From: Ascidia mentula
Lineage: Eukaryota; Chordata; Ascidiacea; Phlebobranchia; Ascidiidae
Assembly (NCBI GenBank): GCA_947561715.1
Contig: OX387198.1
Coordinates: 13,330,001 to 13,394,000 of the forward strand
Direction: 5' to 3'
DNA length: 64,000 bases
Shown: in pieces, positions 1-10,334 of the stretch
How the letters are laid out: each line of letters starts with the position of its first letter
Position numbering within the stretch: the first letter of the stretch is position 1
Program-made: the position numbers and the translations under genes
Notes under the pieces: generated by a model
Databases searched by the model: none
What the model was told of the DNA's origin: nothing
Seen by the model: only the letters and a program-made list of their open reading frames with translations

Positions 1-1225
1 AGTGATTTTCTCAATACGTCATATGGAGTTCTTATGTATGGCTCCAGAATCGTCATTCCAGCAAAACTACGTGACAAAGTTTTGCAGCTACTGCACTTGG
101 GCCAAACAGACAGTGGTATACCGGCCAAAATAGATCGAGACATTGTGGACATGTGTCGAAAGTGTGGCACATGTGATGAGCACAGAAACGTAATGCCGAA
201 GGCTCACGTACATCCATGGGTACTACCCGAGTAGTCATGGAGTCGAATTCATGTCGACCATGCCATAAGTTTTATGGGTTACAACTGGTTGGTTGTAATT
301 GATGCTTATACAAAGTATCCATGCATTCACCGTACTCAAGCAATCACCGCTAAAGCAACAACAGATCTTCTCGACCAAGATTTCGCGCATTTCCGATATA
401 CACACTCAATAGTGCCCGACAATGCACCATCGTTTACATCGGAGAAGTTCCGAAACTACCGCAAATAAAGAGGGATTGTTCACCTTAAAGGCGCACCTTA
501 TCATCCTGCGACCAATGGGGCAGCGGAGCGCTTGATGCAAACTTTCAAGAAGTCTTTACGAAAGACTTCTGAGCCGCCCATGAACGCATTGAGAACTATT
601 CTCATGCAATACCGCCGTATACCAAACAGTAGCGGTTACTCCCCAAGCGAACTTTTAAACGGAAGGCAAATACGAACAAAGATTGACACCATTATGCCTT
701 CTCCAGTACATGATGTCCAGAAAAAGCAGTTGCAAGGAGTTAAACACGATGTTTCCACTATAAGCGTTAACCGGACATACAACGTCGGTGATCCTTGCTA
801 TGCACTGTATTACGGACCACGGCGTGACAAAGACCCACGATGGGTTCCCGCACTGGTCGTCAAAGGTTGCGGAAGTCGAAGCGTTCGGGTTAAAGTTATT
901 ACCCGAGGTCCGATATGGAGACGACATATTGACCAACTTCGACCCAGATATGCACCATCACAAGATGACGAACCAGGAGATGAACCAGCGGATCACCAAC
1001 ATCACATGATGTATCCGATGATGAAGAGTCGGGTCGTGCCCATGCGCGTGCCACGGTCACCCCTGAGACTATCGTTATTCCTGACAATATTCATACACCT
1101 GCGGCGCAGGAGTTGTCACACGGGGAGAGTTTACCCCGGCGCTCGAAACGGCGTGCGAAGCCTCCCAAATTTTATGGTTATTAGTGTTTTTTTACGTTGT
1201 TTCATAACCCAATATTGGCGAGGAG
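1..1225 (+). mobile_element. Ty3/Gypsy LTR retrotransposon relic, integrase region
   Basis: This is the 3' part of a pol gene, cut by the left window edge. In order one sees an HHCC zinc-binding region (about 46-210, with CRKCGTC), a DDE-type integrase core (about 274-560, with WLVVIDAYTKYP, VPDNAPSF and HPATNGAAERL), and the C-terminal integrase region ending in the family-typical WRRHIDQLRPR near 905-945. A polypurine-like GAGGAGG stands just before 1226 and could prime plus-strand synthesis at a 3' LTR. The element is a fossil with about two or three breaks. Gypsy-type integrase is a secure family call; the clade is not determined. Confidence 0.85.
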
Positions 1226-1510
1226 GTGATGTGTAATTATATCATCATGTGTCCTAAAGTTGACCTAACAAAACGACGCTTTAGACTCGCCGTGCAATCA
1301 GCGTGTCTGGCAATGCGACTTACGCCTGTGGATTTACTGCGCACCTCAGTGGATAAAAAAATGTCAATAGAATTGTTTTGTGGCGTTGCCGATCTGACCT
1401 AAACTGATGAAAACATGTTGCATGCAGCCTATAGAATTTCCATCCCAGTATAAAGCAATGCTTTGACACTTGCAGCTTACATTCAGCAATCAGATATTGC
1501 AGCTGCGGGG
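1226..1510 (+). repeat. Possible 3' LTR of the Gypsy relic (right end uncertain)
   Basis: The stretch begins with TG directly after the purine tract GAGGAGG, as LTRs do, and holds a TATAAA at 1449-1454 that could be the LTR promoter. No second LTR is in the window, so the right boundary is a guess. Confidence 0.3.
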
Positions 1511-1931
1511 ATTTTTTCAGCAGCCAAACGTGGCTTGACGTATTTGTAATTGTTCGGATTCAGTCTGAGGGAAATCGTGGCAGTTGCGGTGTTGTTACGT
1601 TTAATCTGCAGGGTCTGGCAATGACCAAACTGCCACACACTTCTACCCGTAGTTGCATCGCAACCCTTGCCATATTCCTCGCAATTTGTAACCAATGCAA
1701 CGACGTCGGTTTAACGTTATAAAATGCACTTGTATTGTGATGATAAACGCTTCAGAGCGACTGGCGAAAAAGCAAATCTCTTTGAAATATCGCAGTAATA
1801 TAAAAATTAGTTCATTATTTATTACAGACATTTGCGCACTTGTGCGGCAATATTAGCACACCTTTGCAGGGAAATATAGCAGGTTTTATTTATGTTACGA
1901 AATAACTGCATCTTGTGTAACACATCACCTA
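1511..1931. other. Gene-free stretch
   Basis: AT-rich sequence between the LTR element and the first trefoil-like gene. No coding exon, tRNA or repeat was recognised. It would contain the 3' flank and polyadenylation region of the minus-strand gene at 1932-2501. Confidence 0.4.
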
Positions 1932-2501
1932 CTAGTCGGCAAAAACTATAGACAAGTAGAAGTCGGTGAGTATAACATGTCCTTGATTTGGAACCGCTCC
2001 AAAATACAATCCGCTTTTTGCATGTTGCACCCTGTAGTATGGCGACCTATGTTCGCACTTTATTTCGAAGATGAAGGAATCAGTTACAGGAAGCCTTATT
2101 TTGCTCATCGTCAAAGTGCCTCGCTTTGGATTGGCTTTTACGAACTTTTTGCTGACAGGGTCATGTAGACAACCTCGAATTCCTTCTGTGTCGGTAAAGC
2201 AAAAGGTAAATTCCCTCTGTGAGTTGTAGTGGTCCAAGTACAAACGCCTCTTGCGCGACCGGCAGTTCTTTGCAGTATAAGCTTCACACAGAATTCTTCT
2301 TTCTGATTTGACGTTAGAAATATCAGCCTCGCGTTCACTGCATACGACCATTCGTTTGTACCAAACTACTTGTTTGGCTGAGTATTGGTCAATTCTTCTA
2401 TTATCGCCATCTTCCTCGTCCTTATAACTGTGTTCCCATTCACCTTCTCTATTCTGAAGCATTTCGCTCATTTTCCAACCTTCCCTGTACAATCTCCACA
2501 T
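1932..2501 (-). CDS. Trefoil-like family protein A
   Basis: A single open frame of 189 residues with no recognised named family. Residues about 65-189 align by eye with the four other intact members of this cluster: RRILCEAY, then LYLDHY (C-terminal to a basic RSRKRR), a turn TEGIRGCL, KKFVKANP, TLTMSKI, FIFEIKC, YYRVQHAKSGLYFG and HVILTDF. Alternating hydrophobic strands and Gly turns over about 125 residues suggest a beta-trefoil; this is inference. The N-terminus is acidic and polar, has no signal peptide, and carries VVWYKR, which recurs as VAWYKR in protein B. Translation may start at 2501 or at the second ATG 30 bases later. Upstream lie an AP-1-like TGACTCA and a TGACGTAA at 2590-2597. 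Extra 5' exons cannot be excluded. Confidence 0.8.
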   Translation of the reverse strand: MWRLYREGWKMSEMLQNREGEWEHSYKDEEDGDNRRIDQYSAKQVVWYKRMVVCSEREADISNVKSERRILCEAYTAKNCRSRKRRLYLDHYNSQREFTFCFTDTEGIRGCLHDPVSKKFVKANPKRGTLTMSKIRLPVTDSFIFEIKCEHRSPYYRVQHAKSGLYFGAVPNQGHVILTDFYLSIVFAD

Positions 2502-2589
2502 ATGTTTACAAACAGGAATTGTTGGTTGTGAGAGCGATGTGCAAAACTCGATGTCTAAATACGCTAATTCCTGGAGTGACTCATAGCCA

Positions 2590-2597
2590 TGACGTAA
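2590..2597. promoter_or_regulatory. TGACGTAA (CRE/ATF-like) upstream of trefoil gene A
   Basis: An exact TGACGTAA lies about 90 bases upstream of the gene A start codon, with TGACTCA ten bases further left. The same octamer recurs at 6040, 7047 and 7137 and, on the other strand, near 9152. Binding by a bZIP factor is inference. Confidence 0.35.
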
Positions 2598-2639
2598 ATC
2601 ACACTAAAACTACGCACCGATTTTGGCGAACTGCATCGG

Positions 2640-3160
2640 TGGGAATATAAGGCGGAATTTTGTCAGGGAATATTTTTGCATAAATATAAACTCGCTATTT
2701 GAGGAGACGTTTTATAAAGTTTTAGAAATTCGTGCCAACTCAGTTGCTTTGCACTGTTTTAAAATTATATATCAAGAGACGAATTTTCTCAAAGACTTAT
2801 TTCGTGTTAGAAATAACCGGGTAGATTCCGCGGACCAAAATCGCCGTTTTTCGATCATTATTCAACATAACTTCATCATGTCATCATAAAAGTGCACCTA
2901 CATGCACCCTGGCAAAATACGCAAGAGTGCGCACTTGCACCATCATACAAATGTTGACTCCTGTGTAATTTGACTTAACTGTCAAACGCGGTGTGATTGT
3001 AAGTATATATATTAATAGATATTTAAATAAAGGAATTGCATGTTTTTCGTTTGACGTTGTGTCCGAAAGTTGTATCGACACTCAATGCAACCACACTATC
3101 ACCAAATCGCATATTCACTAACATTCAATTACGGCAATCCCCAACGCCGCCTCTGGGTCA
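2640..3160. other. Gene-free stretch
   Basis: AT-rich spacer between gene A and the degraded copy. Short open frames occur but none resembles a domain or has family-like composition. Nothing further recognised. Confidence 0.4.
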
Positions 3161-3870
3161 CTAATATAGTATCACTTGAGTTTTGTCTAAGTCCTTTCCA
3201 CTTTTCACGTGTTTCACCAGAACTTCGCCCTTTCGTTGATCCACATTTACTGAAAACATAAACGGTTCTTGATTTGTTGATAAAGACTTCATCAACAGAT
3301 TCCTGTTATGATTCCTAGGGTGGCTCTTGTTCGGAAACGCTTTTTGTTGCATTGTCCTGTGGACAATATGGAGTTATGAAATTTTAAAAATATTTTGGTT
3401 CGGTTTTCCGGTTGAATTTTAAAAAAAACAAGCTGACCCGAATTCGCATGTCAATCACGTCAGACAGGAGTCTTGTTACATCACAATTGAAACAAATAAA
3501 TTTCGTTCCGTTGAGTTCGGGCTCGATTACTCAGGGCTTTTTAATCAACTCCTCGCAATCAACAAATGTTGTTTCGCGACCCTTTTTTGCATCCTTAAAG
3601 TGTGGCCGCGGCTTATAGATTGAGAATCCCTACTGTACACAACAATGTATTCCATTCGCATCGGCAAAAAGTGCCGCAAGTACAGACGTAATTTGTGCGA
3701 CCCGCAGTCTTTCGCACTATATACGTCTCATACATGGTTCTTCTCTTTTGGTAGTGGGTCAGAACACACGGTCATTAGTATTGTCTAGGGTATTGGTCAA
3801 GTCTTACATTGTCAAAACTTTCGTTGTGCTCATAAACTTTTTGGCATCATTCTTTACTTACTTACTACGT
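3161..3870 (-). pseudogene. Degraded trefoil-like copy (between A and B)
   Basis: Both ends of a family member are visible on the minus strand but no frame joins them. The 5' part (about 3640-3860) reads DNVRLDQYP and RRTMYETY, matching DNRRIDQYS and RRILCEAY of gene A in order and spacing. The 3' part (about 3170-3290) reads PFMFSVNVDQR and VLVKHVKSGK, matching the FIFEI and VQHAKSG strands. The interval between them is scrambled. Its upstream flank shares GCAAAACTCG with the gene A leader, so promoter and gene were duplicated together. Gene A and this copy look like the closest pair. Confidence 0.7.
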
Positions 3871-5081
3871 TTCTTCACCACCGGTCCGAACATATTATAT
3901 AGAAAGAGCAAATAATTCTTCGTACATATGAGCTGCGAAAACAATTTGCAAAACTCGTCCATAGCGCAATAATCGTCGCATGCTATTGTATTTACCAGGT
4001 AACCACGCTGTGGAGAGTCATGCTCTCAGTGCATGTTGCATTAGTTATTTTGTGATGATGGGATGGATTGTCACACCATGAAGGCCAGTCTGTGAAAATT
4101 TTGCTGGCGTTGAACCGGTTCGTAGTGCAAAAACGTTACGGATGCCTATTCTGGCAAATCATTTTAATGATTGTTTTCCTGTCGTGACTCGCAGCGATGA
4201 ATCAAATCACTTGAAACACAGCTCCGTTTTTATTAAAACTATCGGGTGGTCGGGGATTTACTGCGTTGTTTCAAACCATATAAATATTATAAGCACAAAT
4301 GTCGAATGCTTTCAAAAGAGTTTTATGTAATTCATACAGACACGAATGACTTATACGATACATTCTTACAATAATATAAGGATTACTGTGTTGGTATTTG
4401 GAGAAATCGCAACAGTAAAAGTGGAATGTACATTGAAAAGCCACACACGGATGCTCATTTTTTTACACACTCTTACAAAATGTACTATATTCGTGGTAAA
4501 CCGGGAAACACGTAATAAACTTGAAAATCAATCTTGCGATAAACTCCAGGGCAAACTCAACGTTAAACAAGTTGATTGGCCGAATCGCGACAAATATTGA
4601 ACGCACGATTTAAGAGCCAAACGCAAGCAAAGCAAAACACTGCAGGTCCAAGATACAGAAACGCAAACAGATATACAGAATATGTTAGTGTACAGGAAAG
4701 CATAAATATTGAGAGCTGCAGACAGGGTGCACACACATCAGCGCAGTTGTTAACTGTGACACTGTGCTAGCTTTTACACTTGAAGGCACACAGATTTCCA
4801 CTTTGCGGTACCTTTCGGTTTACGTCGTTCCGCTGGATACCCAACTGGGTATCAAACAAAGGAGACGAATCACCGTGACCTTACAGGTCGAAACAGTGTG
4901 TACGCCCTTTCTACAGATATCAGTGAATATTATGGCTCTTTTTGCACATATAAAAAGTATAAACAACTTGTACAATATCCCGTAAAATATATAAATTAAT
5001 ACCAGAGTTTGGTGTAACCAATGCCCAATCAGATATTTTTGCTTAGGTCTTGAGCACAAACTTTTACATTCTCTTCAATTC
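3871..5081. other. Gene-free stretch
   Basis: About 1.2 kb without a recognisable gene. Several open frames of 60-85 codons on both strands lack domain similarity or conservation within the window. This is spacer between the degraded copy and gene B. Confidence 0.4.
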
Positions 5082-6005
5082 TTACTTTGTTGGAGATACA
5101 CCACGGCAAACTGTGGAGACGGTTTCAGTGAAGTCCACTGCGTCCTGTTCGTCCGTCACCAATATCATTTTGAATTCGTCCTGTTTGCCCCTTATTGGTT
5201 GCTTTCCAAAATAGCAATGGGTCTTAAGATTGTATACATGAAAATATCTAATATTCAAAATATCGTGCTTGATTTCAACCAAAAAGTCCTCGGGATTTTT
5301 CATTTTTGCCAATCGCAACCCGTACCTATTTGTCCCCTTGATATAAAGATCATGAACGGGATGTTTCAAGTAACCCAAAGTAGAGTTATTCTCGAAAAAG
5401 AAATAGTCGTACATCTTTGGTTCTGTGTGGTGTTCAAGATACAGAACTTTTCGATTATAAGGCGGCCAGCAATATTTGCCTGTGCCGTCTTCTTGTAGCG
5501 CTCGAGGTTCGGATTTGGTCACTGGTAACATGGGAACTGTGAGAGTGTAGCAGGGGCAACAACGCTTATACCACGCAACTCTCTTCCTCGAGTTAACGGC
5601 ATAGTCTTCGTCGCAATCGCTTTGGTTTGCTGTAATTTCTACTGTCTGATGTTCTTCTTGAACATTCTGCTGTACATCTTCAACAGTCTGTTGTCTCTCA
5701 CTAACAATCTGCTGTTGTTCTACGGTTTGTTCTTGCTTCGATTCAATTAGTTCTTGCTCTTGTACAGTTTGGCTTTGCAAATCTTCTGGTACATTTTCAA
5801 TTGCTAGAATATTTTCATTGTTCCCAAGCTCTTGGGATACTTCGCCACTTTGCGCTTGTTGATCACTGTTCATTTTGATGATGCGACCTGACAACAGCTT
5901 TTCTACTAAGCAGCTTCTTTTAAATGTCTTGATGCAGTCCGAAACTTTGGATTTTTGCGCTTTCGTGACGCGAGTTTCATTACGTAGTCGCATGAGGCTT
6001 ATCAC
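5082..6005 (-). CDS. Trefoil-like family protein B with Q/E-rich N-terminus
   Basis: An open frame of 307 residues; the start may instead be Met45 (5873), just before a long Gln/Glu-rich segment with imperfect QTVE/QQ repeats (about residues 75-125) that looks disordered or coiled-coil. After VAWYKRCCPCYT comes the family module: RALQEDGTGKYCWPP, VLYLEHH, LGYLKHP, YIKGTN, LRLAKM, FLVEIKHD, RYFHVYN, YFGK and KMILVTD. No signal peptide or membrane segment is seen. A repeated block with TGACGTAA lies directly upstream (6011-6066). The fold call (beta-trefoil) is inference; family membership is visible by direct comparison with A, C, D and E. It is the only member with such a long Q/E tract. Confidence 0.82.
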   Translation of the reverse strand: MISLMRLRNETRVTKAQKSKVSDCIKTFKRSCLVEKLLSGRIIKMNSDQQAQSGEVSQELGNNENILAIENVPEDLQSQTVQEQELIESKQEQTVEQQQIVSERQQTVEDVQQNVQEEHQTVEITANQSDCDEDYAVNSRKRVAWYKRCCPCYTLTVPMLPVTKSEPRALQEDGTGKYCWPPYNRKVLYLEHHTEPKMYDYFFFENNSTLGYLKHPVHDLYIKGTNRYGLRLAKMKNPEDFLVEIKHDILNIRYFHVYNLKTHCYFGKQPIRGKQDEFKMILVTDEQDAVDFTETVSTVCRGVSPTK

Positions 6006-6010
6006 GTTTT

Positions 6011-6066
6011 AGCAATCCTGTCTGCAAGCCAACAGACTGTGACGTAACGACCGGAAGATTACTTTC
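6011..6066. promoter_or_regulatory. Promoter-proximal repeat block with TGACGTAA, copy 1
   Basis: About 55 bases starting GCAATC, with CAACAGACTGTGACGTAACG and then GAAGATTACTTT, sit immediately upstream of the gene B start. A second copy at 7017-7080 has the same elements in the same order and orientation. The position and the CRE-like core suggest a shared regulatory block; a piece of dispersed repeat is the alternative. Confidence 0.4.
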
Positions 6067-7016
6067 ACGTAGTTTTGTTGCAAAGAACGAAAATCCAGAT
6101 CGTTTTAGTGCATCACATATTTTTCCGTGTTCAAAAACATATTCAATTTACCTACTTTTTCGAAAGGCAAATCCAAATAAATACATTAGAAATGTCAGAT
6201 ACAAACTTTGTCAATTTTTGTGTTCAAAGTACATCATCGTGACCTATACATGTGACTAAACATCAGTAACCAAATTAGGCGATTTGGCATGTCGTTTGTT
6301 TGTTAAATGACCTGCAAACCCCGAAGCACGTTCGAAGCTAAAAGTTTTGGAAAAGTTTTATTTGCTTGCATACGTAACGTCTGGTACGCTTGTCACATAG
6401 TTTGGATCATCGAGACCGAAAATAAGTATTCTCAATACTCCCAACGAAACTCTAGATATTAATATCGTTCATTATTTCGATACAGAAGTTCAAACGAAAC
6501 GATTGGTGTCCAAAGTGAGATACGAAAGCAAACGTCAGGTCACGTTTTCCTCGCAGAACAAGCACGTAATTTGGCAAAACACTTCCAGTTTTCCACCAAG
6601 TGTCGACCACGTACTGCTTTGGAAATTTCCCTTTAAATCATGAAAAACTGTTGCAAAATAACGACATTGCCGTCTGCCAACCAATGTTATGCCCTTGGTT
6701 ATTTTAAAATTATTACGCCTGCACATATGCTTTGCCCACTTTTTCAGGGCGCGTTATTTCGCCCTATCGTGACCCTGAAAATGGCTTTACCACCCAAAAA
6801 GCGTTTAAAACGTGACGACGCGGTTCATCACATTCAGTTTGATCAGTTTCGATTGCCACCGCTGCACTTCAATATCCATTGTTGTGTTTCTGCAGTCTTT
6901 AGGACTTGTACGGCACGATTCAATTTTTAACGTCTTCTTGTTGAAGTTTCGCTTTTTTGCATCTACCATCGACGCCTAACTCAGACATATACAGTCCCGA
7001 GAACGGTCACGTTTCT
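6067..7016. other. Gene-free stretch
   Basis: Spacer between divergent family members B and C. One short frame from 6781 begins with the basic PPKKRLKRDD, which looks like a nuclear localisation signal, but it has no supporting splice sites or homologue here. Confidence 0.35.
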
Positions 7017-7080
7017 GCAATCTTTTGTTTCCGGGTCAACAAACTGTGACGTAACAAGGGGTGAAGATTGCTTTGCAGTT
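7017..7080. promoter_or_regulatory. Promoter-proximal repeat block with TGACGTAA, copy 2
   Basis: Second copy of the 6011-6066 block, with TGACGTAA at 7047-7054 and GAAGATTGCTTT after it. Another exact TGACGTAA follows at 7137-7144. It lies in the divergent interval before plus-strand gene C, about 1 kb from its start. Confidence 0.35.
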
Positions 7081-7144
7081 GCTCAGTTTGCAGTTGGTGA
7101 GAATGGAAACCCAATTACACAATCGTTACAGGGCGGTGACGTAA

Positions 7145-8021
7145 GTTCCTTCGGCCACCTCGGACTTAACAAACCTATTTACACACAAATATTTGAAAAA
7201 AGTTTGTCATCAGTGTACTAATAAATTTGACAATGCGACTAACTGTAACTTCCTATGCTTATCAATGATGCAAAAAGAATCTATTCTTTTCCATACAATT
7301 TCAACAATTTATTTGATAAACCGAATTGTTGACTTTAATGTGAAAGTCGCACAACCTAAACTTTCAAAATTTCTTTCGAAAATTTGATCGACACAGGTTT
7401 AATGAATAGTGACGATGCTATTACTTCAAAGACACGCAGGTTCTTAACTAATTTTTGTTGCGCTAAACCAATAATATGCCGGACATTGATTTTAATTTAA
7501 TTGTAAACAATGCACGAAATGGAACGTATGGTTTGGGAACACCGTCAAAAATTGAGACGGAAACATCTTTCCGTTATGTCAACAACAAGTATGACAATCG
7601 TCATAGTTATGTTGGCAGTTGCACAATTTGTTCTATTGCAAGTTTTTGTTACGTAATCATCTGGCATGGGCTCACCGTATTCCTGGACGGGTTTGGGGAA
7701 ATTTCCAGCACTGAAACGTCATGAAACTCCCGACTAAAAAACACCCAGGTTTTTCTTGCCTTGGATTGCTCGACTAAATTTTCCGTCAAATTAATTTGAG
7801 GTCACTCAGCTGGCTCACCATAGAATCTTCTCACACAATTTACGCGCCAACATATCATACGATAAACCGCTGATAGTTTAAACTTGATTGACTGTAGGTG
7901 GTGAAATTGCGGTGACTCAAGCAAGAGCTCTGGCTTCTGCCAACAACATAGTTCCACATTGAATGTATAATTCCGTATTTCGTCATAAGGCCATAACAGC
8001 AGCACAGATTTCATCATCCAT
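7145..8021. other. Upstream region of trefoil gene C
   Basis: No gene recognised. A TGACTCA (AP-1-like) occurs near 7912 and a TATAAA at about 8032, a plausible core promoter for the gene starting at 8079. Confidence 0.4.
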
Positions 8022-8078
8022 TTGCAACTGTATATAAACCATCGTTTCGAATCATTCGGAACAAGATACAAAAAAAAC

Positions 8079-8663
8079 ATGATGGACGACAAATCGGTGC
8101 AATCAGTTCAGCAGGAATGCTACATGAAATCGGAGGACGGTGAATTGGAGGTGGAGGAAATGGAACTAATCTCAGTTTATGAAAACGGTACGAAAGGAGT
8201 ACAACTAACTGCAGCAAGGAGAAGGCTTCTCCCAATTCCTGCCTCATTTCGGTCATTTTCCGAAAACCAGCTTCTCAACTCAGATCGAAGAGCTTTGCGT
8301 GAGGCGAGTACTGGCAGGTATTGTTGGCCACGTAACGACGGCATCTTCTTGTATTTGGACCACTATAACATACCCAAACAATGGAACTTTTTTTCAACCA
8401 ATCCCGAGGGAAATAGAGGCTATTTCAAGTATCGAAACACCTCGAAATATATCGCCGCTACTTCCGAGGACCACGCGCTTCTCATGCTGGAAACAAAAAC
8501 TCCAAATTCAAACCCTTATATTTTTGATATTGTATTCGACAATAGAGCCGACATGATCGTTATAAGACACACAAGCACAGGGATGTATTTTGGTGCAAAG
8601 ATAAGCCAACAAATGGAGCTTGTTGTCGATATTACTAACGCCACACGTTTCATGCGCATATAA
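8079..8663 (+). CDS. Trefoil-like family protein C
   Basis: The frame is open from 8022, but the double ATG at 8079 (MMDDKSVQ) follows a TATAAA at about 8032, so it is the preferred start (194 residues). The N-terminal 70 residues are acidic then basic, with no signal peptide. The family module follows: RRALREASTGRYCWPRND, FLYLDHYN, FFSTNPEGNRGYF, KYIAATSED, LLMLETK, YIFDIVFDN, IVIRHTSTGMYFGA and LVVDIT. It is the cleanest example of the pattern and closest to E in TG-x-YCWP and GNRG. Ligand, partner and location are unknown. A leaderless trefoil with a polar pro-region would resemble IL-1-type cytokines in layout, but no diagnostic residue is recognised. Confidence 0.88.
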   Translation: MMDDKSVQSVQQECYMKSEDGELEVEEMELISVYENGTKGVQLTAARRRLLPIPASFRSFSENQLLNSDRRALREASTGRYCWPRNDGIFLYLDHYNIPKQWNFFSTNPEGNRGYFKYRNTSKYIAATSEDHALLMLETKTPNSNPYIFDIVFDNRADMIVIRHTSTGMYFGAKISQQMELVVDITNATRFMRI

Positions 8664-8944
8664 CTGTACAAATTGCCTCTCTAATCGAATTTCGTTGTTT
8701 GTAAATTTTGGAAGAATTTGTGTAATCGCACACTATTTCGACCTGTCCAGTCTCATCAGTGCAGCTGATGATTGGCGATGATTTTATCGGCTGACTTAGC
8801 AAACACCGGTTGTCACGCTATGACAAAAGCTTTACTTGGTACCTTTCGAGCTCTTGTGCGACACCTGCTGTAGTATTTGTTTGATTTGTTGTTATTGTTT
8901 CTATGAATGTCATTGTATATTAAAAAGTTGATATAAATTGTAAC

Positions 8945-9350
8945 TTTGGGTGTGTTTATACGTTTGCCAGTACGGCACTGCCAAACACAAAACATGTAAA
9001 CTAGTGTGATCAAAGTTTGCATTGTCGTAAAACACCTTATAAAGAAGAAAAATAGGCTGTAGCGTTTGTAATTCTTTCGTCAAGACTAGAGTTCTGCCAT
9101 TATTGAAGGATGCACCGTATTTGTTGTTGTCTACCAACCACCAGCATTGGTATTACGTCATCATCACGGCGTTTCTGTAGCGGTGTATCGTGAGGGTTAC
9201 GTAACGAAGCTGCTAATAGCGTATTCTTGCATTTTTCAAGACCTATATTGTAAACTACGGAATGCGAAGTATTTCGGCTATTACGGGCAAATATGTTCCA
9301 AAGCTACAATACAGGGTTTGGCTATGTCGGTTGCCAACAAAATGTTTTAA
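8945..9350. repeat. Dispersed repeat, copy 1
   Basis: This segment is repeated at 10335-10945. Shared landmarks in order include GGTGTGTTTATA, CACTGCCAAACACAAAACAT, CAAAGTTTGCATTGTCGT, GGATGCACCGTATT, CATCATCACGGCG and CCTATATTGTAAACTACGGA. Copy 1 is shorter; copy 2 holds extra blocks. No coding capacity is evident. Confidence 0.75.
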
Positions 9351-9942
9351 ACCTACATAAACAAAAACATTAAACCTACATGAACAAACTATCGTAAGCC
9401 ACTGAATGCCCAAAACCTGTGGCTGTTTGGAAATCCCCTTCGGCAAAAGTGGAGTTTTCAGGCCCGTTTGAAAAATCGCTGTTGCTCAGACTGCTGATAA
9501 CCAACCGCCACCTTTTGTCACGGTATCAGTTACAGGAAATCTGAGCATTCAAACGTTGGGGCCATTTTTACGTTTAAACCGCTGTGATTATGACATTATA
9601 TCATTGCAGAGTTGTACGTTTTGTTTAATCTCGGCCCTAAACTTGCAACCTGTTTTTACTGCATATACATATTAGCAATAATGCAATTTAAGGCGGAACT
9701 TTGCGAAATTTAAAATATTAGCGAAAGTTTAGTTCCTGGAGGAAAAATGCTCCTTTTGGCCTACAACCTCCCCTTGGGATCACAGCCTCAGTTGCAAAGA
9801 TGAAAACATCAACCAATTTTTGAGCTTTATAAGGACCTTGACAAGCGGCATAGCACATTCGCTAATCCCATGGCTATACCACTTCAAAATCAGCACTGCA
9901 CCAAAATTTAGGTCACTCTCATATTTACAAATAGATTAAAAA
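9351..9942. other. Gene-free stretch with a recurrent short block
   Basis: No gene recognised. The block ACCAACCGCCACCTTT near 9503 recurs near 15575 and, slightly changed, near 15900, each time after a GGAAAATCCC-like segment, so it belongs to a short dispersed repeat. Confidence 0.4.
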
Positions 9943-10014
9943 ACGCACAGCCGGGGATAGAACCCGGGATCTCCTGTTTACTAGACAGGCGCTTTGCCAC
10001 AAACCCACGGCGCC
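9943..10014 (-). tRNA. tRNA-Thr(AGU)-like, possibly a pseudogene
   Basis: On the minus strand the 72-base sequence starts GGCGCCGTGG and has a perfect anticodon arm CCTGTCTAGTAAACAGG (anticodon AGT) and a good T-stem (CCGGG/CCCGG), followed by a run of T that would end Pol III transcription. The 5' half resembles eukaryotic tRNA-Thr(AGU). The acceptor stem has about two mismatches, the D-arm is short, and box B carries T where G is usual, so it is probably degenerate. Confidence 0.6.
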
Positions 10015-10081
10015 ACGTTCAATACCATATGTTTCAGTCTATCTTCTTACAACTTGATATTGAAAGAGTATTAAAACTTAC

Positions 10082-10171
10082 TGCTCCAGGTGAGGCTCGA
10101 ACTCACAACCTCCGCATGTCTCCGTAACTGTCATATAAGTACGGCGCGCTAACCGATTGCGCCACTGGAGC
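10082..10171 (-). tRNA. tRNA-Ile(UAU) with a 16-nt intron
   Basis: A full cloverleaf can be drawn on the minus strand: acceptor GCTCCAG/CTGGAGC, box A GGCGCAATCGGTTAGCGC, anticodon arm CCGTA-CTTATAA-TGCGG, T-arm GTGAG-TTCGAGC-CTCAC and discriminator A. A 16-base intron sits after position 37, the canonical place for nuclear tRNA introns. The mature tRNA is 74 nt, and four T residues follow within ten bases as terminator. Sequence and intron position match the tRNA-Ile(UAU) type known from animals, which decodes AUA. Confidence 0.95.
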
Positions 10172-10334
10172 TGGTTTGCTGCTGTTTTGAATGCATGTTG
10201 TACACGGCGGCGGCACCATTGACAGGCAAATATTTCCAACAGATAAATCCGAAAAAAAATTTCAAGCCACTTGCCTCCAATATTATCGTTGAAGAATGCT
10301 ATAGGCAGGGGTGCTGAAGAGAAAGATTAGATAT

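Noticed and set aside
6781-6930. Short frame beginning with a nuclear-localisation-like PPKKRLKRDD
   Set aside because: No homologue, promoter or splice support in the window; too short to call.
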